Below, piece by piece: positions 15,881-23,344 of a stretch of 38,615 bases of DNA. The stretch lies in NCBI GenBank assembly GCA_024693105.1, contig JAILLO010000062.1, forward strand, positions 1 through 38,615, written 5' to 3'. The DNA is from Clostridia bacterium. GTDB lineage: Bacteria; Bacillota; Clostridia; Peptostreptococcales; Anaerovoracaceae. Every line of letters begins with the position of its first letter. The first letter of the stretch is position 1. Below the pieces are notes generated by a model. That model did not search any database. It was not told the DNA's origin and saw only the letters and a program-made list of their open reading frames with translations. Position numbers and translations under genes: made by a program.

Positions 15881-15902
15881 GCGGGCCGTCAAAACGGTCC
15901 GC
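15881..15902 (-). other. Hairpin in the adh leader
   Basis: GCGGGCCGT (15881-15889) and ACGGTCCGC (15894-15902) form a 9-bp stem (one G-T pair) with a 4-base loop in the transcribed leader, between promoter and start. The self-complementary TGCATATGCA at 15858-15867 lies downstream. Possible regulatory element, function unknown. Confidence 0.4.
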
Positions 15903-15920
15903 TTGCATTTTATTGACCGA

Positions 15921-15949
15921 AGTATAACTTATTTTCGCAAATTTGTAAA
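15921..15949 (-). promoter_or_regulatory. adh promoter
   Basis: Minus strand: TTTACA (15944-15949), 17 bases, TATACT (15921-15926). The leader is about 85 bases. Confidence 0.7.
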
Positions 15950-15990
15950 GATTCTGTCTTTTAACCTTTTGGCGTCGGAATTTTGCGGTG

Positions 15991-16019
15991 TTGACGAAAG
16001 GCGGTTCAAATAATAAAAT
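15991..16019 (+). promoter_or_regulatory. Promoter of the AIM24-family gene
   Basis: TTGACG (15991-15996), 17 bases, TAAAAT (16014-16019), pointing away from the divergent adh promoter. Confidence 0.7.
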
Positions 16020-16112
16020 ATAAATAGGTATGCCGTCGCGCACAGTGTTTGTAAATTGTAAAGACGGCGCAGTGTAAACGTGAGTACTCTTTATACGAAG
16101 GGAGAGAATTAG

Positions 16113-16787
16113 ATGAAATACGAAATTAAGGGAGGAAACCTTCCGGTAGTAGTATGCCGGCTTGAGGCAGGAGAATCGATGATTACAGAAAGCGGATCCA
16201 TGGTGTGGATGAGTCCGAACATGCAGATGGATACCAAGGCCGGCGGCATGGGGAAAATTCTCGGAAAGATGTTTTCGGGTGAGAATATCTTCCAGAATGT
16301 ATATACGGCGCGCGGCGGAGAAGGAATGATTGCGTTCGGCTCCAGTTTCCCGGGTGCAATTAAGGCTATAGAGGTTACTCCGGACAAGCCTCTGATTCTC
16401 CAGAAGTCTGCATTTCTTGCGGCACAGCCGGGCGTTGAACTGTCGGTATTCTTCCAGAAGAAGATTGGTGCGGGACTGTTTGGCGGAGAAGGTTTCATCA
16501 TGCAGAAGGTTTCGGGAAGCGGCATTGTGTTTGTTGAAATCGATGGCTCGGAAGTTACTTATGAGCTCGCAGCGGGTGAACAGCTTGTTGCGGACAACGG
16601 TTATGTTGCAATGATGGAATCGACCTGCAGTATTGATATTCAGACTGTTAAGGGCGTTAAAAACATCATGTTCGGTGGCGAAGGCCTTTTCCATACGATT
16701 ATTACAGGACCGGGCAGAGTTACTATGCAGACGATGCCGATGTATGCTTTTGTGGGAACGATTTCAAAGCTTATTCCGACAAGCTAG
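16113..16787 (+). CDS. AIM24-family protein (TIGR00266 type)
   Basis: 224 residues, the usual length for this family of beta-sandwich proteins related to tryptophan RNA-binding attenuator-like folds. Family features seen are the N-terminal MKYEIKGGNLPVVVCRLEAGE, the GSMVWMSPNM motif, the Gly-rich ARGGEGMIAFGSSFPG and the end GPGRVTMQTM. A GGGAGAGA RBS precedes the ATG. The biochemical role of bacterial members is not established. The gene stands alone with its own promoter and a terminator more than 200 bases later, after a 39-bp repeat. Confidence 0.9.
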   Translation: MKYEIKGGNLPVVVCRLEAGESMITESGSMVWMSPNMQMDTKAGGMGKILGKMFSGENIFQNVYTARGGEGMIAFGSSFPGAIKAIEVTPDKPLILQKSAFLAAQPGVELSVFFQKKIGAGLFGGEGFIMQKVSGSGIVFVEIDGSEVTYELAAGEQLVADNGYVAMMESTCSIDIQTVKGVKNIMFGGEGLFHTIITGPGRVTMQTMPMYAFVGTISKLIPTS

Positions 16788-16824
16788 GCAAGAAGTAAGG
16801 CTGACGAGGGCTCCGGCCAAATGG

Positions 16825-16902
16825 GACTGTCAAGGGAGCCTATCAAGTAAGCCCGACAAATGAGACTGTCAAGGGAGCCTGCCAAGTAAGCCTGACGAGC
16901 AG
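16825..16902 (+). repeat. 39-bp tandem repeat after the AIM24-family gene
   Basis: The unit GACTGTCAAGGGAGCCT followed by an ...AAGTAAGCC...GAC tail occurs at 16825-16863 and 16864-16902, and a weaker copy precedes it from about 16788. It sits between the stop codon and the terminator, so it is part of the 3' untranslated RNA. Confidence 0.75.
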
Positions 16903-17011
16903 GAACGGCGATAAGACTGATAAGTCAGAATAAGAACTAAAAACAGTAAGAATAAAGATTCAGGGACCGGAAAATATGCGGGGCCTGCCGGGGTCGGATT
17001 AAAAGTCAGAC

Positions 17012-17046
17012 AACCGGAGGCGAAGCGGCTTCCGGTTCTTTTTTTA
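17012..17046 (+). terminator. Terminator after the AIM24-family gene
   Basis: AACCGGA (17012-17018) and TCCGGTT (17031-17037) form the stem and CTTTTTTT follows. It lies about 225 bases after the stop. Confidence 0.85.
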
Positions 17047-17074
17047 AAATAGAATTAAGATGGGCGCAGGATAA

Positions 17075-17104
17075 TTGACGGAGTTGTAAAGCCTGTGTTA
17101 TCAT
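17075..17104 (+). promoter_or_regulatory. Promoter of the SLH-protein gene
   Basis: TTGACG (17075-17080), 18 bases, TATCAT (17099-17104), giving a leader of about 80 bases. Confidence 0.55.
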
Positions 17105-17190
17105 GGAAAAGACAATTGTCAGAAATTTCAAAAACAGATGCCGAAAAATTCAGAAATTGACAGAGACAGCGGCAGTTTTGGGGGAAGAAA

Positions 17191-18351
17191 ATGAAGTTTG
17201 AAAATGCAGGTAATGCTTTGCTGCGCCTCGTAATTACAGCGGGAATTTCAAGTCTGATGCTTATTTTCGCGGGCATGGGTTTTTCGCAGGTATATGCAGA
17301 AGAAAGTGCGGGCACAGCAGCAGCGCAAAATGTCACGCAAGGCGTAGCAACAACGCAAAAGAGTACGCAAAGTGCCGTAACGGATCGGAATTACACACAG
17401 AATGACGCACAGACCGGCGCGCAAACAGGTGAACAGACTGATGCAGCTTCAGAAACGCAGAAAGCGGCAGCAGAAGCGGACGCAGGGACGGGCGCAGATG
17501 CCAAAACCGATGCAAACGCTGAAGATAAGGCGGATGCGGATTCTGAAGGCGATGCCGGGGCAAAAGCCGGTTCAGGCGCAGAGAAATTTGACCTTAGCTG
17601 TTTTGTTGATTTATCACCTAATTACTGGGCACGTGAGAATATTGCATATGTATGCGGAAAAGGCCTGATGAAAGGTGCTTATTTTGACAGGTTCATGCCG
17701 AAAAAGACTTTTTCAAGGGGCATGGCTGTAACGGTTCTTTACCGGATGGCGGGAAGTCCGCCGGTTGATACTGCGGCGGCAATAGAACTCAGAAGCGAGC
17801 CGGTGTATTCTTCTCCGGCAAAGAATGACAAGCCTGATGTAGATGCAACGGTTGCGGGATTTACCGATGTAAATCCGTTCTGGTATTATACGGAACCCGT
17901 TATATGGGCGCAAAACGCAGGCATTATTTATTCGGACAAGACCGATCGTTTCTCTTCGGAACGACCGATTTCAAGGGCGGAGCTTGCATCGCTTTTGTAC
18001 TATTTTGCAAGGCACAGCGGTTATGATGTCGAAGCGGCAACAAACAACGGAGTTCTCAGGATTTTTGCGGATGCCGATTCGATAGCCGACTGGTCGGTGC
18101 GCCCGTTGTCATATATGGTCAGCGTGGGCATATTGGCGGGGGACAACAAAGGCTGCATCAATCCTTCGGGTTCGGCTACGCGTGCCGAGGTTGCTGCGAT
18201 GCTGCACAGATTTGCAGAAAACGCGCCTTCCTATACCACGCAGTATCCGGAAAAATCAGATGCAGAAGAGAATGGAGGAAGTGCAGAGGAGAGTGACGGA
18301 AGCGCTGATGCGCAGGAAACTGCAGGCAACTCTGCTTCGCAAGGGAATTGA
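17191..18351 (+). CDS. Secreted protein with three SLH domains
   Basis: 386 residues. Signal peptide at 1-32 (hydrophobic ISSLMLIFAGMGFSQVYA, cleavage likely after YA). A low-complexity linker (about 33-130) is rich in Ala, Thr, Gln and Asp, with repeats such as TQ.. and DAN/DAD. Three S-layer homology domains follow: FVDLSPNYWARENIAYVCGKGLM, FTDVNPFWYYTEPVIWAQNAGII and FADADSIADWSVRPLSYMVSVGIL, each ending in an SRGMAVTVLYR/SRAELASLLYY/TRAEVAAMLHR helix. SLH triplets bind pyruvylated secondary cell-wall polymer. The C-terminal tail is again Ser/Glu/Asp rich. There is no catalytic domain, so it may be a structural surface protein or an adaptor. A GGGGGAAG RBS precedes the ATG. Confidence 0.9.
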   Translation: MKFENAGNALLRLVITAGISSLMLIFAGMGFSQVYAEESAGTAAAQNVTQGVATTQKSTQSAVTDRNYTQNDAQTGAQTGEQTDAASETQKAAAEADAGTGADAKTDANAEDKADADSEGDAGAKAGSGAEKFDLSCFVDLSPNYWARENIAYVCGKGLMKGAYFDRFMPKKTFSRGMAVTVLYRMAGSPPVDTAAAIELRSEPVYSSPAKNDKPDVDATVAGFTDVNPFWYYTEPVIWAQNAGIIYSDKTDRFSSERPISRAELASLLYYFARHSGYDVEAATNNGVLRIFADADSIADWSVRPLSYMVSVGILAGDNKGCINPSGSATRAEVAAMLHRFAENAPSYTTQYPEKSDAEENGGSAEESDGSADAQETAGNSASQGN

Positions 18352-18408
18352 GATAATTCCGAAAGTTAGAGGCATATGCAGGGCCGGGCAGGAAGACTTA
18401 TGAGCCGA

Positions 18409-18543
18409 GGGCCCGAACTTGGGGGAAGATGTTTGAAGTCGGAAACGACGGCGTTCGGAAACAGCGTCCATGATGTCGGGTTCCGGGGCCCGAACTTGGG
18501 GGAAGATGTTTGAAGCCGGAAACGACGGCGTTCGGAAACAGCG
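18409..18543 (+). repeat. 77-bp spaced direct repeat
   Basis: A 58-base block starting GGGCCCGAACTTGGGGGAAG is present at 18409-18466 and 18486-18543 with one mismatch, separated by 19 unrelated bases. It lies between the SLH gene and the mazEF promoter. Function unknown. Confidence 0.85.
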
Positions 18544-18621
18544 ACTAAGAATGCCCGCAAAAGTCCGGCCGCTTCGCAGTCTGAAAATTGAAAAAGTTCC
18601 CAAACTGTAACATTTCTGTAA

Positions 18622-18666
18622 TTGACTTTGAACAGTCGCCGTGTATATATTCAGTATATACACGGC
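18622..18666 (+). promoter_or_regulatory. mazEF promoter with palindromic operator
   Basis: TTGACT (18622-18627), 18 bases, TATATT (18646-18651). A perfect inverted repeat GCCGTGTATATA / TATATACACGGC (18638-18649 and 18655-18666) covers the -10 box. AbrB-fold antitoxins repress their own operon from such sites. In RNA the repeat followed by TTTTTC could also terminate. Confidence 0.7.
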
Positions 18667-18776
18667 TTTTTCAAAAGATGATACGGGGAATCGGTTTTGA
18701 AAAAGCATTTATGCGAAAAACTGCCAAAATGCAATTACAGGTAGGAACCTTTACGGCAGGGTGGGGGGAACTGAAT

Positions 18777-19076
18777 ATGTTAACGAAAATCCAGAAATGG
18801 GGTAACAGCAACGGTGTGCGGATTCCGAAGCACATGATGGACCAGCTTCTGATGCAGACAAACGACAATGTCGAGATTGAAATTTCAAACGGATGCATTA
18901 CCGTGAAGCCTGTGAGAAGACGCTTTTTGAGTGTTGAAGAACGTGTTGAGAATTACTTCGGCAAGCCTTATGAGCAGCTTGTGAAGGAGAATTTTCATCT
19001 GGACAACAACGATTTTAATGCGGACAGGTTTGAAGATTTTACAATCGATTCATCTGACGGAGGAGGTATGTGGTGA
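18777..19076 (+). CDS. mazE: MazE-type antitoxin (AbrB/SpoVT fold)
   Basis: 99 residues from the ATG at 18777, preceded by GGGGGGAA; an upstream in-frame extension to 18588 has no RBS and would run through the promoter. The swapped-hairpin AbrB fold is visible as MLTKIQKWGNSNGVRIPKHMMDQL followed by NVEIEISNGCITVKPV. The C-terminal half (VEERVENYF... ending in an Asp/Glu-rich disordered tail) is the toxin-wrapping segment expected of MazE. The stop overlaps the mazF start (TGATG), and the toxin's RBS lies within this gene. Confidence 0.9.
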   Translation: MLTKIQKWGNSNGVRIPKHMMDQLLMQTNDNVEIEISNGCITVKPVRRRFLSVEERVENYFGKPYEQLVKENFHLDNNDFNADRFEDFTIDSSDGGGMW

Positions 19077-19414
19077 TGTATGAGCCAAAACAGGGCGATA
19101 TCATATATATTGATACTACACCTGCGGTTGAAATCGGACAGCAGCCGGGCGAGAGGGAGCCGGTTCTCATAATCAGCAACGACAAGTTCAACGCGATTTC
19201 AAGTGTTGTGATGGTGTGCCCGATAATCGGGGAGGAAAAGAGAAATCCTTACAGAATTCCGCTGGATGACAGGTGTAGGACGTTTGGATTTATTATGTGC
19301 GATCATCCCATGATGATGCTTTTGGGGGACAGAAATCCCCAGGTGATGGAGCGGATCCCGAGGGACATTTTAATTGATGCAATAGATGCTGTAGCAGGAA
19401 TTGTTACGGCGTAA
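19076..19414 (+). CDS. mazF: MazF/PemK-type endoribonuclease toxin
   Basis: 112 residues, usual toxin length. The start at 19076 is preferred because AGGAGG lies 9 bases upstream; two GTG codons just before it would be too close. Family hallmarks are the N-terminal QGDIIYIDTTP, where Gly-Asp leads into the RNA-binding loop, the GEREPVLIISNDKFN strand, the VVMVCPIIGEEK segment corresponding to the conserved VxPxT region, and the C-terminal helix. The usual Arg-Arg-Pro-Ala is Arg-Glu-Pro-Val here, a mild deviation. It forms an operon with mazE. Cleavage specificity cannot be read from sequence. Confidence 0.9.
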   Translation: MYEPKQGDIIYIDTTPAVEIGQQPGEREPVLIISNDKFNAISSVVMVCPIIGEEKRNPYRIPLDDRCRTFGFIMCDHPMMMLLGDRNPQVMERIPRDILIDAIDAVAGIVTA

Positions 19415-19442
19415 CGCGGCCGGCGCGCTTTGAAAGAGGGCG

Positions 19443-19503
19443 GCGCAGACGCAGACGCAGGTCCGGACGCAGACGCAGACGTAGGCCCGAACGCAGACGC
19501 AGG
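19443..19503 (+). repeat. GCAGAC-family low-complexity repeat
   Basis: Six-base GCAGAC/GGACGC words repeat through 60 bases between mazF and the Nudix gene. It is the same family as 6520-6592, about 11748-11780 and 12029-12060. Read in frame it would encode Asp-Ala repeats ahead of the Nudix start, but a better start exists at 19529. Confidence 0.75.
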
Positions 19504-19528
19504 TTTTGTTCAAAAGGAGGTGAGCGGC

Positions 19529-20104
19529 ATGGAGATACTGGACTTATATGACAGATACAGACACAGATCGGGGAAGACAATGGTGCGCGGTGATGCGGTT
19601 CCGGACGGATTTTTCCGAATGGTTATCCACATCTGCATTTTCGGAAGTGACGGCAGAATTCTGATACAGAAGCGCTGCAAAGACAAGAAAACCTGGCCGG
19701 ACCTTTGGGACTTTTCGGTCGGCGGCGCAGTAGCCTCAGGCGAGGAAAGCCAGGAGGCCGCTTCAAGGGAACTCCTCGAGGAAATAGGAATTGTCCACGA
19801 TTTTTCGAAGGAACGTCCGGCAATGACAGTATGCTTTGATGTCGGCTATAACGATTTTTATATTCTTGATGAGTCTTCAGGCGACGCACTTCTTCTTGCC
19901 GACGGAACGCGATGGGACGAAGACCTTTCAAAACTGAAGCTGCAGAGGGAAGAGGTCTCCGACATTATGTGGGCTTCGGAGGCAGAGGTTCTTGAAATGA
20001 TATCTTCGAGGAAATTCGTTAATTATCACAAGCCTCTTGCGGAGCTTATTTTTTCAATGCACAAACAGCGCGGAGCGCATGACGCAAAACACGGTGTCCG
20101 ATAA
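19529..20104 (+). CDS. Nudix hydrolase
   Basis: 191 residues. The Nudix box is perfect (GGAVASGEE...REL..EEIGI), coordinating the Mg ions that cleave a nucleoside diphosphate-linked substrate. The overall layout, with HICIFGSDGRILIQKRCKDKKTWPDLWDFS before the box, is that of the YfcD/isopentenyl-diphosphate-isomerase-like Nudix group. The ATG at 19529 has AAAAGGAGG 8 bases upstream, whereas an open frame to 19430 is repeat sequence. The substrate is not predictable. The gene ends inside its own terminator stem. Confidence 0.9.
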   Translation: MEILDLYDRYRHRSGKTMVRGDAVPDGFFRMVIHICIFGSDGRILIQKRCKDKKTWPDLWDFSVGGAVASGEESQEAASRELLEEIGIVHDFSKERPAMTVCFDVGYNDFYILDESSGDALLLADGTRWDEDLSKLKLQREEVSDIMWASEAEVLEMISSRKFVNYHKPLAELIFSMHKQRGAHDAKHGVR

Positions 20105-20128
20105 TATTCAGACACCGTGTTTTTTTTT
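20089..20128 (+). terminator. Terminator overlapping the Nudix gene end
   Basis: ACACGGTGTC (20089-20098) and GACACCGTGT (20111-20120) form a perfect 10-bp stem and a T8 run follows. The stop codon lies in the loop. Confidence 0.95.
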
Positions 20129-20157
20129 GTTTTTTTGCGATTGGACGGTCGGTGCAC

Positions 20158-20187
20158 TTGAATCTGTCACACACTATAAAGTATAAT
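20158..20187 (+). promoter_or_regulatory. Promoter of the sugar ABC operon
   Basis: TTGAAT (20158-20163), 18 bases, TATAAT (20182-20187), about 90 bases before the binding-protein start. Confidence 0.75.
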
Positions 20188-20276
20188 ATTGATGTATGTG
20201 TGAGGGATGCATATTCCTGTCATATACCGCCGAAAGGCAGAATTTGTTAATTGAATATTGGAAGAGAGGGAAAGAA

Positions 20277-21539
20277 ATGAAGAAATTATTAAGCATTCTT
20301 TTGGTTCTGGTGCTCGTATTCTCATTTGCAGCATGCGGAAGCACATCTACTGAAACAGACAGTGACTCAGTAGAACTCAACGCTCTGTTCATGAAGCAGG
20401 CAGGTTACAGCGAAGAAGATGTAACAGCTATGACTGAAGCATTTACAGAGGAAACCGGTATCAAAGTTAATCTTAACTTTGTAGCTTATGAAGAGTTGGA
20501 AGCTAAGATTCTTACTTCTGCCGAGACAGGCGGTTATGATGTTATCCTCGGAGACTGCATCTGGCCTGCACAGTTCGCAAAAGCAGGTCTTGTTCTTGAT
20601 GTAACAGACCGTGTTAAGGAACTGGATACAGATGATATTTTCGAAGGTGCTATGCAGTCCTGTTCTTACGAAGGAAAGTACTACGGACTTCCTTGGCTGA
20701 ATGACGTTAAATATATGTTTGTAAACAAGGCTATGCTCGAAAAGGCAGGAATTACCGAACTTCCTGCAACTTGGGATGAACTCAGAGCAGACGCAAAGAT
20801 CCTCAAAGACAAGGGAATCGTTGAATATCCTATGGTTGGCTGCTGGAGCCAGGCTGAATGCCTTATTTGTGACTACACCTGCATCGCAGGCGGATTTGGC
20901 GGAGACTTTGTAGATGCTGACAACAACCCTACAATGAACAGCCCTGAAAACATCGCTGCTCTTCAGATGATGTCTGACATGCTTAACGAAGGTCTTGTAA
21001 ATCCAAAATCACTTGAAATGATTGAAGACGACGTTCTTTCAACATTTGCAGCAGGAAATGCAGCATTTGCAATCAACTGGACATATCAGTACAATTCAAT
21101 GAATGACGAAGCTGCTTCCTCAGTAGTAGGCGATGGCGTTATCATGCCGATCCCGGGAACTGACAAAGCAAAGAGTGCTACTGTTAACGGAGGAATGCCT
21201 CTGATGATTACAAAGGGAAGCGCTCATCCTGACGAAGCATGGCAGTACATGACTTATATCTCCTCAAAGGAAGTACAGGCTAAGTACAGTGCAAACGCTC
21301 TTCCTATGTGGAAGTCACTTTATACAGAAGATTCCGTTATTGAAGCAGCAGGAAAAGAAGTTGTAGAAGCTTCACTCGTACAGTACGATTACATCAAGAA
21401 TCGTCCGATGGTTCCTTACTACAACGAACTTTCAACATTTATGCAGACTGCAATTCAGAAGGTTCTCCTTGGACAGGACACTGCAGAAGCTGCACTGAAC
21501 GCAATTCAGGACAAGGCTCTTGAACTTGCGGCAAAATAG
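20277..21539 (+). CDS. Extracellular solute-binding lipoprotein, sugar ABC importer
   Basis: 420 residues from the ATG at 20277 (GAGAGGG RBS). A lipoprotein signal MKKLLSILLVLVLVFSFAAC places Cys20 as the acylation site. The mature part is a family 1 solute-binding protein (maltose/glycerol-phosphate-type fold): FTEETGIKVNLNFVAYEELEAKI, YDVILGDCIWPAQFAKAGLVLD, the KYYGLPW phrase, and NAAFAINWTYQYN in the second lobe. It delivers its ligand to the permeases at 21580 and 22472. The hexokinase at the operon end suggests a hexose or short glucan. An open frame to 20196 upstream is not supported by an RBS. Confidence 0.93.
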   Translation: MKKLLSILLVLVLVFSFAACGSTSTETDSDSVELNALFMKQAGYSEEDVTAMTEAFTEETGIKVNLNFVAYEELEAKILTSAETGGYDVILGDCIWPAQFAKAGLVLDVTDRVKELDTDDIFEGAMQSCSYEGKYYGLPWLNDVKYMFVNKAMLEKAGITELPATWDELRADAKILKDKGIVEYPMVGCWSQAECLICDYTCIAGGFGGDFVDADNNPTMNSPENIAALQMMSDMLNEGLVNPKSLEMIEDDVLSTFAAGNAAFAINWTYQYNSMNDEAASSVVGDGVIMPIPGTDKAKSATVNGGMPLMITKGSAHPDEAWQYMTYISSKEVQAKYSANALPMWKSLYTEDSVIEAAGKEVVEASLVQYDYIKNRPMVPYYNELSTFMQTAIQKVLLGQDTAEAALNAIQDKALELAAK

Positions 21540-21579
21540 CAGAAAAAACAAAAATAATTGAAAGCGAACAGCAACGAAT

Positions 21580-22479
21580 ATGACAAAGAATGTTAAAAGA
21601 CTAAAGAGTGAACAAACATATGCCTATGCACTCATATCACCTTCGGTGGTGATCGTGCTGGGGATTATCATAGCGCCTATGCTCGCAACTCTGGTTTATA
21701 CGATGCTGAACAACAACATGCTTTCAGGACATTATGGTGAATTCTCAGGACTTTCTTTTTTCAAGGAAGTCCTGACTTCTCATGAGTTCGGAAGCGATTT
21801 GTTCAGGACGTTGTACTTTACCATAGTATCCACATTTATCGAGACAGGTCTGGGGCTTGCAATTGCTTTGCTGCTGAACGAAAAATTCCCGGGTGTGGGG
21901 ATACTGCGTTGTATCATCATTATTCCGTGGGCAATTCCTACAGTAGTTAACGGAAGTCTTTGGAAGCTCATATTCAATGGTCAGTATGGTGTGTTTAATG
22001 CGTTGCTTTTGAATGCGGGTCTTATCAATCAGTATGAGTCATGGCTTGGCGATCCAAAGCTTGCGATGCTTATGATAATTATCGCGGACTCATGGAAAAT
22101 GACACCGCTTGCAGTAATTTTCTTCCTTGCAGCGCTTCAGGGGATCAATGCCGATACCTATGAGGCGGCAAGAGTTGACGGAGCAGGTCCTTTCAGAAGG
22201 TTTTATTACCTGACACTTCCTTATCTGGCACCTACGGCAATGATTATCATTGTAATGAGGACAGTTGAGAAGTTTAAGGCATTCGACATCTTCTATCTTA
22301 TGACAAGAGGAGGTCCTGCGAACGCGACAAAGACGCTGATGTATTCAACTTATCTTGAAGCGTTTACAAACCTCAATTATTCTACAGCGGCTGTATATGC
22401 GTATCTTACGGCCCTTATTGTAGCTGTTCTGACTCTTATATACGTCAGAATGATGAAAAGAGGTGAGCTGAATGGCTAA
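21580..22479 (+). CDS. Sugar ABC transporter permease, MalF/UgpA type
   Basis: 299 residues with six predicted membrane helices; the binding-protein-dependent transport motif EAARVDGAGPFRRFYYLTLPYLAP (EAA loop) lies near residues 203-226. It pairs with the MalG-type permease whose gene overlaps by 8 bases, and with the binding protein 40 bases upstream. The EAA loop docks on the ATPase, which is missing from this operon and is probably supplied by the gene at 28744. The ATG at 21580 has only a weak RBS (GAAAGCGAACAG). Confidence 0.93.
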   Translation: MTKNVKRLKSEQTYAYALISPSVVIVLGIIIAPMLATLVYTMLNNNMLSGHYGEFSGLSFFKEVLTSHEFGSDLFRTLYFTIVSTFIETGLGLAIALLLNEKFPGVGILRCIIIIPWAIPTVVNGSLWKLIFNGQYGVFNALLLNAGLINQYESWLGDPKLAMLMIIIADSWKMTPLAVIFFLAALQGINADTYEAARVDGAGPFRRFYYLTLPYLAPTAMIIIVMRTVEKFKAFDIFYLMTRGGPANATKTLMYSTYLEAFTNLNYSTAAVYAYLTALIVAVLTLIYVRMMKRGELNG

Positions 22480-23344
22480 AGCAGCGTTACATGAGAAGAA
22501 ATTTAAAGGGGTTTATGTACTTTACATAATCCTTGGCATAATTGTCGCCATCGGTGTTCTTGCACCGGTTGCGTGGATGTTTATAACAAGCATCATGTAC
22601 CCTAAGGATCTTACGGCTGCAACACTGAAACTGATACCTGACGAGACTACTTTCTCAAGGTATGTAGAGGTTTTCAGCAGTGAAAGAACTTCGGATCCGG
22701 CATATATTTTCAGAGTTGCGCTCAAAAACAGTACAATCATTGCGATTTGTGTAACTGTTGTTGCGCTGATTTTCGGTACATTTGCCTCATATGCATTTGC
22801 AAGGCTGAGATTTCGCGGAAGAGGAAGCATGATGATGCTTATCCTTTTCACTTACATGCTGCCGCCGGTAGCACTTGTAATTCCGCTTTACAAAATTTTC
22901 AACCAGCTGCATCTGCTCGACAGCAAATTCGGACTGATTATCATGTATCTGTCCTTTATACTGCCGTTTATCATATGGTCAATGCAGGGCTTTTTCGGCT
23001 CGATTTCAAAGTATTACGAGGAAGCTGCGGCCATTGACGGGGCAAGCAGGATCCAGATTTTGTGGTACATCTTCTTCCCGATTGCACGCCCGGGTGCCAT
23101 TGCAACAGGAATTCTTGCATTTCTGATGAGCTGGGATGAATTCTTCTATTCGCTGGTATTTACCTCCAGTCTGAATGCGAAGACGATTCCGCTGGCGATT
23201 GCCGAGTTCAACGGGAAATTTACTATTGATTACGGTATGATTTCCGTGGCAGGCATCATCGGATCTCTGATACCTGTACTTATCGCCATAATATTCCAGA
23301 AGTACATCGTAATGGGCATGAGTGCCGGAGGAGTTAAGGAATGA
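22472..23344 (+). CDS. Sugar ABC transporter permease, MalG/UgpE type
   Basis: 290 residues and six helices. The EAA loop reads EEAAAIDGASRIQILWYIFFPIARPG. The N-terminal half has the PVAWMFITSIMYPKDL segment common to MalG-type proteins. The start lies 8 bases inside the upstream gene and the end overlaps the hexokinase gene, so the four genes form a tightly coupled operon. It builds a heterodimeric channel with the product of 21580. Confidence 0.93.
   Translation: MAKAALHEKKFKGVYVLYIILGIIVAIGVLAPVAWMFITSIMYPKDLTAATLKLIPDETTFSRYVEVFSSERTSDPAYIFRVALKNSTIIAICVTVVALIFGTFASYAFARLRFRGRGSMMMLILFTYMLPPVALVIPLYKIFNQLHLLDSKFGLIIMYLSFILPFIIWSMQGFFGSISKYYEEAAAIDGASRIQILWYIFFPIARPGAIATGILAFLMSWDEFFYSLVFTSSLNAKTIPLAIAEFNGKFTIDYGMISVAGIIGSLIPVLIAIIFQKYIVMGMSAGGVKE

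Noticed and set aside
19430..19528. Asp-Ala-rich N-terminus of the Nudix protein
   Set aside because: It is translated GCAGAC repeat from a TTG start; AAAAGGAGG and ATG at 19529 give a normal Nudix protein.
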